A stretch of DNA of 64,000 nt from the NCBI GenBank assembly GCA_017979445.1, contig CM030715.1:9850187-9914186 (forward strand). Reading direction: 5' to 3'. Shown piece by piece: positions 30,342 through 42,315 of the stretch (positions are counted from its first letter, which is position 1; each line of letters begins with the position of its first letter). A model generated the notes under the pieces. That model was not told the origin of the DNA. It saw only the letters and a program-made list of their open reading frames with translations, and made no database searches. The DNA comes from Akebia trifoliata (lineage: Eukaryota; Streptophyta; Magnoliopsida; Ranunculales; Lardizabalaceae). Made by a program: the position numbers and the translations under genes.

Positions 30342-31728
30342 TTACCGTTCGACCCTGTCTCTCTCATCCATCCCATCCAAGTCAAACCACCTAGTTACCC
30401 CATTGTCAGAATATCTTTCACCGACGAAGTCTTCACCACAAGTTATGAACCTCTTGATCTAACCCCAGATGATGCATACCGTCTATCCCCACCTCGTTAT
30501 GATAACCCTGTATTCATTAGTTATCTTTTGGTTCAAATGAATCTGGAAAGCCCCATCTCATTGACAAAGGAAGATCCATACTTGCTGACTGAAGAAGATG
30601 AGTCTTTCTTCCTTTCTTGTGATGAAGTCAGACATATGACTCAGGGGGAGACTTTTTAAACCACAAGAACTCTGTGTCGATAATCCTGCAACCTTGGCTA
30701 GAAAAAGAAAAAAAGATCCTATCAAAGAGAACATCGAAGAAGATGATGTTGTGATTAAGCAGTTGAAAAAATCAAGGGCCAATATCTTAGTTTGGGATTT
30801 TCTCATGGCTTCCACTACCCATAGGGAGGCTATTATGAAAGTACTAAACACAGCTCAAGTTTCCCTTGATACTTCCCCAGATCAGCTAGCCAGTAAAGTA
30901 GCGGCGACTTATGTAGAGAATATCCTATTCTTCTTGAACTCAGATCTCCCAAAAGAGGGAATAAGCCACACTAAGCCGTTGCACATTATAGTCGAATGTA
31001 ACGAGGTGAGAGTACCTCTGGTTTTAATTGATAATGAAAGTGCACTGAATGTTCGCCTTTTGAAGATTGCTACTTGCCTTGGATTTAAGGCTGAAGATCT
31101 CAAGCCCACTAATCAGGGTGTTAGGGCATATGATAACACCAAGAGGGGTGTACTGGGAATTTTGCATCTTCGATTATCCACATGAATATATGAATTTCCT
31201 GTGAAATTTTAGGTTATTGATATCCAGTCCTCTTTCAATTTACTGTTAGGAAGACTATGGTTACACTAGATCAAAGCCATACCTTCCATGCTACACCAGA
31301 AAGTTAAATTTGTCAAAGATGGACTAGTAATTACTCTTCATGGAGATGCTGAGATTATGGGGATTCTAAATAGTACCGAAGCCAAGAATAAATCGTTACT
31401 CGAGATTCAACTTGAACAATAGGGGGTAGAGCTCAGTGGGTTTGAATTTGAAAAAATATGCCTAGTCCAATAGATCGCTCGTGAAAGAATATTTTCCTAT
31501 CGAGAATACCTCTAACTGCTATATGGCCAATATGTTCAAAAAAATGAGATTTTTTCCTAGTATATGCCTAGGTTGCAAGCAACAAGGTATTAAAGAGGTA
31601 CCATTGATTAAAGAAGTCATCGACACATTCGAACTAAGATATAAGACTGCTAAGGAAGATTGGGCCCAATACTAGAAGATAAAGTGGGATAAGAACAAAG
31701 ATAAGGGCGCACCACGGATCTGATTAAA
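30342..31728 (+). pseudogene. pol: Protease region remnant (element D)
   Basis: Frame 30694-31185 carries an acidic/basic N-terminal part and then the aspartic-protease-like segment PLHIIVECNEVRVPLVLIDN. The active-site triplet expected as D-(T/S/N)-G reads D-N-E (IDNESALNV), so the catalytic glycine is lost. After a stop at 31185 the same protein continues recognisably (VIDIQSSFNLLLGR, then FVKDGLVITLHGD) with further stops at about 31210, 31268, 31420 and 31470. The stretch from 31480 is poorly recognisable. Confidence 0.7.
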
Positions 31729-32328
31729 ATGAAATCTTATCGTAAGACCCTTAATGGCTATTTTGAAAAAGAAGGGGAAGATTTTCGTTATTATGGGTTT
31801 CTAGAGTCGTTCATTGATCACATCTCGGGTACTCGTCTGCTGGGATTTGAAATCTTCTTTGGTATGGATTGGCCTAAAAAGGAAGCAAGCACAAAAGCAG
31901 AAGAAAAGGAAGTTGAAGACTGGCAGCTCAACCTGGACTCCCTCAACATTGACCAGTTGTTTATTGAAGATCATAGTGTCTTAATGGTGTCAGTTGGGAA
32001 GGGGACCACAAACTCTAAACCTGTAATCAAACTCGCGGTTGGGTTTCTTGCCAATTATCATGTAATGAGTCCTGTGCTACATGTCGAGACTGGTTTTGTT
32101 AGTCCTATTAGTCCTGTTCAGTCCAACATGTCTGGAAAGTCTTTTATTTCTGTTGAGTCAAGTAAGTTAGTTGTTTCTACTGAGTCAAGTGAGTCTATTA
32201 TTTCTAGTGAGTCTATTAAGTCTGTAATGAGTCCTGTTACCCCATCTCTTTTTAATGAAATGAAAGAAATTTTTTATTACCCTGAGCATAATGATAATTT
32301 AACTAATAATCTGGCTTTAGAGGCATAA
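31729..32328 (+). pseudogene. PR-RT linker ORF (element D)
   Basis: A 199-codon open frame between protease and RT, with KSYRKTLNGYFEKEGEDF, then GFEIFFGMDWPKKE and a Ser-rich stretch of repeated ESSE/SESI units. No known domain is recognised. Parts of it (DHSVLMVS; EMKEIFYY..TNNL) can be matched in element F at 59560-59960. It ends in TAA that overlaps the ATG of the next frame (TAATG at 32326-32330). Confidence 0.55.
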
Positions 32329-35109
32329 TGAAAATCTTTCAGACTCAACCTCTAATAGAGGAAGTAGAGGTTATCAACCTCGGAACAAAAGAAAGTCCTC
32401 CAAAGATTCAGATTGGGATCACCTTATCTCTCGATGAATACAAAGGGATAGTAGACTTGCTCAAAAAGTTTAAAGATGTATTCGCATGGTCTTACGAGGA
32501 CATGCCAGGAGTAAGCACAAATATTATTCAACATCGGATTCCACTATATCCTGATGCTCGACCAATCAAACAGAAACTTCGACGTATGAAGTCGGAATGG
32601 ACTCTAAAGATTAAAGAAGAAGTTATGAAGTAGTTTAACGCTGGATTTTTGGAAGTAGTAGAATACCCTGAGTGGATTGCCAATGTCGTCCTAGTGTAGA
32701 CACCCCATTTTTGTACTCGCCTGATTAATCAACACGTCAACCCGATCGCAAAGGTTCCCAATGATGGATGTCTATTCCAATGCTTTATTTTGTTACTAGA
32801 TATGTTTCAGAAATCCGGATGAGGTATGTCGAACTGACAAAACTTAGAAATCACGCTACACTAGGAAAATATGACCCCAGAAACATAGAAATCATCATCT
32901 TGCAAATAAAAAAGAAGCTTCACGATAAAAATCACTAAAAATGACTAAATTACCAAAATACCCCTAACATCAAAACAACCTTAGAGCCTGCATTACGCTT
33001 AGGAAAATCCACTCAAACATATAAAATAACAAATCGAAACAAAGTAAACCACTTCGCCAATTTTCACAAAATTTGACAAAATTACGAAAATACCCCTCAT
33101 AAAGTTCACGATCATTTCATACAAAAAATTTCATAAATGACAAAAACCAACATTCCCATTGAATTCCTTACGAAAAAATGATTCCAAAACATCTTGGAAC
33201 ATTGAAAAACGACTTAAAACGTGAAAAATCCTCTCCGAGGGAAAAATGGTAATTTCATAATTTCAATAATTAAAAATTTCAAAATTAATAAATAAATCAT
33301 TGAATAATGTAAAGTGAAACATTAATAAAATTAATTATAAAATTTAAACCAAAAAATTGATCAATCAGGCTTTCAAGAAAAATTGTTGATGGTTCGCAAG
33401 ATATTTCTTTAATGACCCCTCCATTTGGGGGTCCAAAGAATCAAAGATATAATAGAGGGGGGTTCTCCAAAAATTTAAAGTCAATCAAATAAGACTAAAG
33501 TCAAAATTAAAGTCAATTAAGTAAGACTAAAGTCAAGTATTAAAGTCAATCTCATAAGACTAAAGTCAAAATCCTAAATCAAAACCCTAATCGAAACTAA
33601 TCAAGTCAATCTCATAAGACTAAAGTCAAATCCTAAATCAAAACCCTAATCTAAACTAATCAAGTCAATCTCATAAGACTAAAGTCAAAATCCTAAAGAC
33701 TAAGTCCATCTCATGAGACCAAAGTCTAAACCCTAATTAAAACTCTAAAAGAAACCCTAATCAAACCCTAATGCTTCTAAAAAGTTTATAAATAGGAACC
33801 TCCACACCCTATTTTCGTATCAAAGAAAAAACCCCAGAAAAAGTAGGTGAAGAAGCCTCCACAACCTCCCCAAAACCCTAATTTTGGACTCCCAACTCCT
33901 TCCCTAACACCCCTACTCCGATTTTAGCCTAAAAAACACCCAAAAACCTCTCAAAAACATCCCAAAAATCCACAACAAATTCGAAGCACCCAGATCCAAG
34001 AAGGAGATACCTTACCTCGGAGATCAGAAATCAGATCCGGAGATAGAACGAAGTGAGGAATACAGTACAAGGAACCGTTTTCACCAGATCTGAGGGAATA
34101 TCACTTTTGCAGATCGAAGGTAAGGTTTTTCATTATTTTTTAATCTAGGTTTGTCATTAGCGATGTAGATTTATTTGGGATAAGTAGAGACCGGCAATGA
34201 CCGGGCGGGGTTGGTGCCTAACACCTTCCAACCCCGTAACATGATCCCCGGATTCAGATTTTCTATAGTAGATTAGTTCATTATCCGTTTTAGAGTCAGT
34301 TTGGTTCGTAGACCATAATAACTAGGTGGCGACTCCCAAACCTCAAGGGTCAAAAGTGGATCCGCGCACCCCGCGTATCGAGGGCGTTTTCACCTAGTAC
34401 TTAAAAAAGACGAAAAAGTAAGAATGTGTGTGAATTTTAGAGACCTAAACAAGACAAGCCCAAAAGACAGTTTTCCTTTACCACACATAGATGTTCTAGT
34501 AGATAGTACAGCGGGACACGCGTTGCTATCCTTCATGGATGATTTTTCAGGGTACAATTAGATAAAAATGAATCCTTGGGATAAGCAAAAAACATCGTTC
34601 ATCACACAGTGGAGAATATTTTGTTACAAGGTTATGCCTTTTGATTTAAAGAACGTTGGAGCTACCTATCAAAGAGCAGCCACAACTTTACTGCACGATA
34701 TGATACACAAGGAAGTAGAAGTTTATGTAGATGATATGATAGTCAAGTCTAAGGAATGACCGGGGCATGTTGCTGCACTAAAAAAGTTTCTTACAAGGAT
34801 TCAAAAGTACCAACTCCGTCTCAACCAGTAGAAATATGTATTTGGATTAACTTTTAAAAAATTATTGGCATTTGTGATCAGTCAAAGAGGGATCGAAGTA
34901 GACCCTATAAAGATTAAAGCCATCCAAGAAATGCAACTGCCTGAAATTGAAAAATAGATTCGAGGTTTCTTAGGCAGAATCCAGTATGTCAGCAGATTCA
35001 TCGCTCAACTCACCAATGTTTACGAACCTATTTTCAAGCTTCTCAAGAAAAATGAACCAACAATTTAGAATGAGCAATGCTAAAAGACTTTCGATGAAGT
35101 CAAGGAATA
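32328..35109 (+). pseudogene. pol: Reverse transcriptase (element D), split by a solo LTR
   Basis: 32328-32633 holds the N-terminal lead-in (QIGITLSLDEYKGIVDLLKK, VFAWSYEDMPGV, RIPLYPDARPIKQKLRRM), ending at a premature TAG. The gene continues (FLEVVEYPEWIANVV), is interrupted at 32694 and resumes at 34398 (VRMCVNFRDLNKTSPKDSF). Motif A (SFMDDFSGYN, then TAG), the catalytic YVDDMIVKSKE (34728-34758) and the thumb follow, with stops matching those of B. Inactive by both insertion and substitutions. Confidence 0.9.
32695..34392 (+). mobile_element. Solo LTR 2 nested inside the RT gene of element D
   Basis: A 1698-bp LTR (TGTAGACACC...GGGCGTTTTCA) with target duplication CCTAG at 32690-32694 and 34393-34397. 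Removing the LTR and one duplication makes the RT protein similarity continuous across the site. Three 60-bp U3 repeats lie at about 33540-33700, and TATAAATAG is at 33787-33795. It is of the same subfamily as solo LTR 1 and F. Confidence 0.95.
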
Positions 35110-35598
35110 TCTCTTGAGCCTGCTTATTTTGGTTCTACTTACACCGGGTAAACCATTTCTTCTTTATCTTTCAGTCATAGAAGAAGCTATGGGATGCATG
35201 CTTGCATAGTATGACAAAGATAATCGCAAATAAAGGGCTATCTATTATATCAGCAAAAATATGTTAGAGTATGAACGAAAGTATTTGGCCCTAGAAAAAC
35301 TTATTTGGCAATGGTATGAGCTACTCAGAGACTCCGGCACTATATGCTATCTCATTCAGTTATCTTGCTATCTCAGATGGATCCTCTCAAATATCTCTTC
35401 GAGAAATCGGCACTGACAGGGAGAATAGCACGATGGCTGTTGTTGTTATCAGAATTTGACATCACGCATGTTATGCAGAAATCTATCAAGGAGAGAGCCG
35501 TGGCAGAATACTTGGCAGATCATCCAGTGGTAGAAGGAATAAACCCTATTGATCAGTTCCCAAATGAGAATATCTTGTATGTTGAAGAAGAACCGTAG
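35110..35598 (+). pseudogene. pol: Retroviral-type RNase H (element D)
   Basis: Same landmarks and lesions as in B: stops at LA-stop-YD and RK-stop-R, and a one-base loss in the A-run near 35298. The readable second half is 35344-35598 (LFEKSALTGRIARWLLLL, AEYLADHPVVEGINP) and ends in TAG at the RH-aRH border. Confidence 0.8.
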
Positions 35599-36120
35599 AG
35601 TCAAACATGGCAGCTTTACTTTGATAGGGCCGCCAATCAGAATGGGTATGGAATAGGTGCAGTTTTGTTTTCTCTAGAAGGATGCCACATTCCTATCGTT
35701 ATTAAGTTAGCCTTTTCTAACACCAATAATACAACTGAATATGAAGCGTGCATCGCTGCACTTGAAGTTACTTTGAATCTGGGCATTATAGAAATTGAAG
35801 TGTTCGAGGATTCAGCTTTGGTCATACATCTATCATTGAAAGAATGAAAAATTAGGGATGAAAAGTTAAAGCCTTACCATGAGTATCTGTTAAACTTAGT
35901 GAGTAAGTTTAAAGCTATCCTGTTCCAGCACCTGTCAAGGGAAGATAATAGATTTGCTGACGCTTTAGGCACTCTCTCTTTAATGATCTATTTGCCCCCT
36001 GATATGAAATTGAGGTCGATTACCGTCTAAGTCAAAGACAAACCTGCATATTGCAATCAGATCAACATTGCTACTCGACTACCCGATGGAAAGCCATGGT
36101 ACACAAATATAAAAAGAGTG
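35599..36120 (+). pseudogene. pol: Archaeal-type RNase H (element D)
   Basis: FDRAANQNGYGIGAVLFS (first catalytic motif changed from DGA to DRA), TTEYEACIAAL, FEDSALVIHLS and EDNRFADALGTLS are visible. TGA after SLKE as in B, and an extra stop near 36029 (accgtctaagtc). Inactive. Confidence 0.8.
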
Positions 36121-37326
36121 TTGGAAAAATAAGAATTCCAGAAAGAAACATCGAGGAAGGAACAACAAATCCTACTAAGATTAGCATCTTAATTCATCCT
36201 GTGCACAGGAAGTTTATATAAAAGGTCTTATGATGTGATTCATTTGTCACGCGTTGATGAAGATCAGGCTGAATAGATAATAGTTGAACTACATTCAGGG
36301 GACTGTGGTACTCATATGAGTGGGAAAATTATGAGACAAGGGTATTATTGGCCCACGATGAAAATAGATTGTCATCACATGGTCAAGACCTGCCACAAAT
36401 AGCAAATACACGCAAATCTCATATATGTGCCACCTTCCAAATTAGTTGGTTTGACTTCATCGTGGCCATTTTCAATTTGGGAAATTGACATTATTGGTAA
36501 AATATCGCCTAAGGCACCAAATGGGCATGAATACATTCTAGTTGTTATCGATTATTTTACTAAGTGGGTTGAAGCTGCCTCCTATGCTGTCCTCACTACA
36601 TCTCGAGTTACAAAATTTATCCAAACGAACATCATCAGTCGATACGGGGTACCTTCGGAATTGATTTCTGATAACGGGTCACACTTTAAAACTGAAGTTA
36701 TTACATTGTGTTCAAAGTTCAAAATCACTCATCATAAGTCATTTCTTTACCGTTCTCAGACCAATAGAGCAGTTGAAGCAGCCAATAAGAACCTTAAGAC
36801 AATCATCAGGAAAATGTGTTAATCACATTGGGATTGGTTAGAGAAATTACCGTTTGCACTATGGGCATATCAAACTTCAATTTTAATCATCTATTGGAGC
36901 TACTCCTTAATCTTTAGTGTATGGCATGGAAGCAATTTTGCCAGTCGAAATGGAAATCCCATCTCTCAGGGTCTTATTGGAAAGTCAGTTGTCAGAAGTA
37001 GATTGGGTTCGTCAACGGTATGAAGAATTAAATTTGATCGAAGAAAAATGACTAAGAGCTTTGTACCACGTACAGGCTTATCAAATAAGAGTCATCCGTG
37101 CGTTTGACAAAAAGATCAAGACTCGTCACTGACAAGTCGGGGATTTGGTACTCAAAGAGAATCAGACACTTATATTTGACCCTAAAAGGAAGTTCAAACC
37201 AAATTGGGGAGGTCCGTTCATCATCAAGGAAATATTACTGGGAAAAGCTATCAAACTTCAAGATCATGATAGAATTGAATTACCAGAACCAACCAACCTT
37301 GACCAAATCAAAAGGTACTACATCTA
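36121..37326 (+). pseudogene. pol: Integrase (element D)
   Basis: The zinc-binding region is present but has stops (aaataagaa, tcttaattc, gaatagata; the CHKCQ Cys codon reads tag). The catalytic core 36427-36822 is open and has the three acidic landmarks: WEIDIIGKIS, LISDNGSHFKTE and NRAVEAANKNLKTI. The C-terminal part is in shifted frames to about 37326 (KENQTLIFDPKRKFKPNWGG). The 40-bp segment missing from B (36331-36370) is intact here. Confidence 0.87.
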
Positions 37327-37556
37327 AGGAGGTCATCTTTGACCGAATCAATTATCCTATTACCCAATTCAATATAGCCTTTCTCAACCCCTTTGCAGCC
37401 TTTTTTCAAAAGAAATATACATTTTTCGTTCTCAACCTGATTACCCAACTTAGGGGAAGAAAAAATTCGAACTATGTTTTGGTCTGATCCCAAAAATTCT
37501 GGGGTACATAGGCAACTTGAGAAGTTACTTCAAGCCCAACCACATCAAAATAAAAG

Positions 37557-37587
<31 letters not shown>

Positions 37588-38640
37588 TATATTTTCTTAC
37601 AAAAAAAATATTGTCAAATAGGAAAAAAGGTTCAAAGGAAAAGAGAAAATTTAAAAGAAAATGCCACACAAGGGGCATTCGGGTTTTTGAGCCTCAAAAT
37701 TCCTTTCTTTTTATACCCAATCTTAAGCTTACCTATGAAAGTCCTCCTAAGTATCGTGCGAAAAAGTTAAAGAAGGTAGTAAAGCATGATCAGACAGTAA
37801 CTCCAGAAGTTTAGAGGGAAAGAAAAAAAGAAGAAAAAAAGCCTGCTAAGTTGAAAACCTGTAAAGGGCGACTTAGGCAAAAATTAAGGCAAGCTCGCAA
37901 GGTTGAAAATCTGAGAGGACAACTTTGGTAACGATCAGAGTAAAGAAAAAAGAAAAGAAAGCTCGCTAGATTGAAAACCTGAAAAAATGATCAACGAAAA
38001 AATTAGAGCAACAAATAAAAATAAAAGAAAATCTCAGGAGGTTCGAGCCGAGACATTTGAAGTCCGAATAATTAAGCTCAACATTTAGCTTAAACAAGGC
38101 AAAGACTCAGAAGCCACGAGCATCGTCTATGATTGATCTGAACATTTTCTACTTCTCCAAGTGAACTAAGAAGAAAAATAGTGGATTTTACAATAAATCT
38201 CGAAAGAAAATATTTTGTTTTCTTGGGCCTACTTAAAATTTTCAATATAAAAAGTCAAAATTAAAAGTTGGATCTTTATTGCGTTTGTGGTAATCAAATA
38301 TTTCAAACCTTCATACAAGGGGTATTTTCTTTCTTCTCTAATATGTAGCTTTCCCCCTTATACTTAGGGTATTTTTTTTTAACTTTTACATGATATGTTC
38401 AATTATCTCTAATGCCATGTTTCCTGTCAAACTAGGGGGCATTTTATTTTTGAGCAATGTTAATCCTAAAAGATAAAAGGAATCCCAAACTTAAGGTTAC
38501 CCTCTTGATAAAAATTTTTCAAATATCCTTGTGGTTCAAAAGAAATAAAAACTCAGGTTTTAAATTCATGAAACTTTTGGATAAAATCTTGAAGTTAAAA
38601 AAAAAACATTTCTGATCTTATATTTGATTTTGCCCAAAAA
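37327..38640 (+). other. Post-INT noncoding region of element D
   Basis: No gene. Shared block gggtacataggcaacttgagaag (37500-37522), (TA)n at about 37571-37592, the hairpin AATGCC-ACACAAGG-GGCATT (37660-37679) and the third repeat module (about 37835-38010, units with gaaaacctgNaaagg). Other bases are AT-rich with no recognisable content. Confidence 0.6.
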
Positions 38641-38985
38641 ATAGTTCAGTACTCTTTCTCCCTGAGTAGGCAAAGTAAAACTCCTAGATCCAGTCATTCT
38701 TTCATAGAATTAACCATTCTTTCTCGAATTATGTTGCCACCGAGGGTTTGCTTGGATTATGCTCAGTCAGATGTCGCGAGGGTTTGCTCGGATTATGCTC
38801 AGCCAGTTGCCATCGAGGGTTTGCTCAGATTATCCTCAACAAGTTACCACCGAAGGTTTGCTCGGATTATGCTCAGCCAGATTCCACTGAGAGTTTACTC
38901 GGATTATGCTCAGCCAGTTGTCACCGAGGGTTTGCTCGGATTATGCTCAATCAGTTGCCGCCAAGGGTTTTCTCAAATTTTACTT
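38641..38985 (+). repeat. Two minisatellite modules in the 3' region of element D
   Basis: 38641-38685 is one copy of the C-type unit (agttcagtactctttctccctgagtagg). From about 38735 there are seven units of about 37 bp of the F type, e.g. gccaccgagggtttgctcgg then attatgctcagccagtt. Five of the units retain most of the CCGAG...CTCGG hairpin. A 92-codon frame across the array is a by-product of the repeat. Confidence 0.8.
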
Positions 38986-39039
38986 AGATTTTACTCAATT
39001 TTCACTTAGACCCTTTGAGATTTATCTCAGATTTTAAGT

Positions 39040-39304
39040 ACACACACTTGCACATTTGTTTTATTAGTCAAGGACAATTTTCTAAAATTCAAGGATCTGA
39101 CACTGTAAGTAAGAGCTCACGTTCGAGGACCTGACAACTTTTAGTTCGGGGAGAGCTCGTCCTTAAGGATCCGAACGTCCACACGAATTGCTAAATCAGA
39201 CTACAAAATGAACTGTCACTAGCTTTGGCATTCAGATATCGTACTATCTACAAAAATAGATTTGCTATCTAGTTTGGTTCAACCCTCTGCCAAAGAGAGG
39301 CATC
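39040..39304 (+). other. Conserved 3' block and polypurine tract (39292-39300), element D
   Basis: Colinear with 13114-13370 (C), 45890-46129 (E) and 55286-55530 (F): ggatctgacactg, ttcggggagag, ttgctaaatcaga, gtcactagctttggcattcagat. PPT AAAGAGAGG then catc and the 3' LTR. Confidence 0.75.
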
Positions 39305-40878
39305 TGTAGACACCCCATTTTTACACTCGCCTGATTAATCAACTCTTCAACCTGATCGTGACGATTTCCAATGATGGATGATTATTCCAATGTTTTTTTT
39401 GTTACTAGATATGTTTCGAAAATTCGGATGAGGTATCTCAAACTAACAAAACTGTAGAAACCACGTTACGCTAACAAAAATATGACTCCAAAAATATAGA
39501 AATCATCTTGTAGACAAAAAGAAGCTTTACGATAAAAATCACTGAAAATGAACAAATTACCAAAATACCCATAACCTCAAAACATCCCTAGAGCCTACAT
39601 TACGCTTAGGAAAATCCTTTCAAATACATAAAATAACAAATGGAAATCAAATAAATCATTTCGTTAGTTTTCACAAAATTTGACAAAATTACAAAAATAC
39701 CCTTCATAAAGTTCATAACCACTTCTCACAAAAATTTTATAAATGACACAGACCAATATTCCCATTGAATTCCTTACGAAAAATCGATTCCAAAACATCC
39801 TGGAACATTGAAAAATGACTTAAAACACAAAAAGTCCTCTTCAAGGGCAAAATGGTAATTTTACAATTTTAATAATTAAAAATTCTGAAATTAATAATTA
39901 AAAAATTAATTAATGTAAAGTGAAATCCTAATTAAAATTAAAGTCAATCAAATAAGACTTAAGTCAAAATCCTAAAGTAATTCAATCAAGTAAGACTTAA
40001 GTCAAAATCCTAAAATCTAGTCAATCATGCAAGACTTAAGTCAAAATCCTAAATCCTAGTCAATCAAGTGAGACTTAATTCAAAATCCTAATCAATCTAA
40101 TTAGACCAAAGTCAAACCTTAGCTCTAATAGAATTCTAATTAAACTCTAAAACTATCTAATAGAAACATAATTAAACTCTAAAATTATCTAATAGAATTC
40201 TAATTAAACTTTAAAACTATCTAAAAGAAACATAATCTAATTCTAACTCTATCTAAAAAGTTCTTAAAAAAATCTATAAATAGGGGTCTCTACACCTTAT
40301 TTTCGTATCAAAAATAAAATCCTAGAAAAAGTAAGTCAAAAAGCTTCCCTAGCCTCCCTTAAACCTTAATTTTGAAGTCCTAACTCCTTACCTAACATCC
40401 ATACCCCAACTTTAGCTCAAAAAACACCTAGAAACCCTTCAAAAATACCTAGAAATCCATAAACAAATCAGAAAAATTTAGATCTAAAAAAATGTACTTT
40501 GTCTTAGAGATCTGAAGCCAATCCGGTGATAGAGCGAAGCGAGGAGTGCTGTCCGAGGAGCTGTTCTATCAGATCTGAGGGAATAAAATCGTTGCATTCG
40601 TAAAGGTAAATATTTCTTATTTTTTTTAGTGGTTAGGTCTTTCAGCAATGTAGTCTTCTTGGAAAATAGTAGAGACCGGTGTTTGTCGGGCGGGGTTGGT
40701 GCTTAACACCTTCCGACTCTGTAATGTGATCCCTGAACCCGTATTTTCTTCGTAAATTAGAGTTATTTACCTTTTAGAGTCAATGTTTGGTTCCTAGACT
40801 GTAATAACTAGGTGGCGACTCCCAAACCTCAAAAGTCAAAAGCGGATCCGTGCACCACGCGGATCGATGGCGCTTTCA
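39305..40878 (+). repeat. 3' LTR of element D
   Basis: TGTAGACACCCC...GGCGCTTTCA, followed by the CAAAC duplication. TATAAATAG is at 40275-40283. It keeps most of the U5 inverted repeat that the 5' LTR has lost. It differs from the 5' LTR at about 8% of the first 430 positions plus small indels. Confidence 0.92.
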
Positions 40879-40883
40879 CAAAC

Positions 40884-42315
40884 CTAGTCAAACCAATCCT
40901 ACCTAGCCAAATCCATATCCAATCCAAGAATCCATCCCCACCATGTCGAAATACCATTCAAAGAAAAGAAAATGTGTGGGCGCCCAAAGTTAGTCTAAAT
41001 AGCAATAGGAAACATGAAAAGAAAACGGGAGGACAAACGTTATTTTCATGATCGAAGGCATGATAGGCAACAAACAAAGAAAAGAGAGAGGAGAAGTCGA
41101 TTTATCCAAACATTCTGTAAAATAGTCCAAACCCAATTCTGATCCAATTCTAATTCAATCCCTAAAATTACCCCTACTCCCCACCCTAAACAATCCTATT
41201 TTTAACCTAAAAACAGCCACCCAAAACAATTCCCTTAGCTAGTCGAAACTACTTCTAAACCAGTCCCCTAAATAGCCCCATTTCAACTCCTTAAACCACC
41301 TTAAATAGTCCACATTCTCACTCCAAAATAACCCTTAACGATCCTTAATTCTCACTTAAACCAATTTTTAAACACCCCAATCCTAACCCAAATAGTCCCT
41401 ATAAACAACATTCCTTCCTACCCAAACCAATCCCAATCCAGTCCCTAACCACCCTATGCCCCTTCAAAACAATCTCCAAACCACCTCCATGTCTCCATCA
41501 AAACAATCTCTTAACCACCCAAATCCCTGCTCAAACAATCCATTAAGCACCCCAAATCCTTGCCAAAACAATCCCAAAATCACACCCCTAAATTCCCAAA
41601 TATCTTGGGAAATTCTCCTCCAAAATAATACCCAGTCCCTCAAATTTCACAAATCCACCATCACCAACAGTCCATGTACTCAAGGTCCATCAAATAATGC
41701 AATATCAATCAAATAATGAAGAAAAATAAGCAAAACAAGGTGACAAAAATCAATAATAAAAGGCAATACACACTGTTTTCAAATATAACATTTCAGAAGG
41801 TGTGAGTGTTCATCTCAAATACTTAGAAGAATGTATAAAGAAATCGAAACAAAAAAAATAACAAAAATGGCAAAAGGAAATGTTTGTGTTCGAGAAAAAT
41901 TCAAAATGCATGTTCTCATACAAAATAGGCAAATAAAGAATGAAGAAGGAGAAAATCAATAACTCACCTCGATAGGAAATTGTATAGCCCACTCACGAAC
42001 ACTTCAATGCTTCAAGTCGATTTTACGAGCATCCAAAAGCAACACATACTCCAAATCTTCCAAACTAATCCACCAAATGCCCAAGTCAAAGAAATCAAAG
42101 AGAAATGAAGAGAAAGGAAGGGAAATCTCCTAAGGGAGAAAAGAAATCGAAAAAACTCTGTCAGACCTCGTGCTTGAGTAGCCATTTTCTACAAAAATCA
42201 TCAATTTAATCGGTAATCCGAAGTCGTATTTTACAAAATTTTATAACCCGTACAAATAAGGGTTTAGTCTATTCTATGTAGTTCTTTGCACGCAATTCCT
42301 ACAAAGAAGGGCAGT
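40884..42315. other. Gene-free region with end of an internal region of a second LTR family
   Basis: No gene. 41100-41700 is G-poor, built of cc/aa-rich words (ccaatcccaatccagtccc). From about 42240 the sequence (acaaataagggtttagtctattct, then acaattcctacaaaga-like) matches 51855-51915. In both places it leads to a TGTAG boundary, so 42240-42315 looks like the last bases before a 3' LTR. Confidence 0.45.

Larger units (their letters stand above)
21293..40878 (+). mobile_element. Element D: full-length, dead Tat/Ogre-type retrotransposon hosting two solo LTRs
   Basis: Two LTRs of 1577 and 1574 bp in the same orientation, PBS, leader, ORF1, gag, PR, linker, RT, RH, aRH, INT, 3' noncoding region and PPT, enclosed by the CAAAC duplication. 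Without the two nested solo LTRs it is about 16.5 kb, long for a plant LTR element and typical of Ogre. All coding parts carry stops or shifts. The LTRs differ at roughly 36 of the first 430 positions by eye. Confidence 0.93.

Noticed and set aside
40812..41051. 79-codon frame spanning the right end of D
   Set aside because: It runs from LTR into flanking DNA across the insertion site, so it is not a gene.
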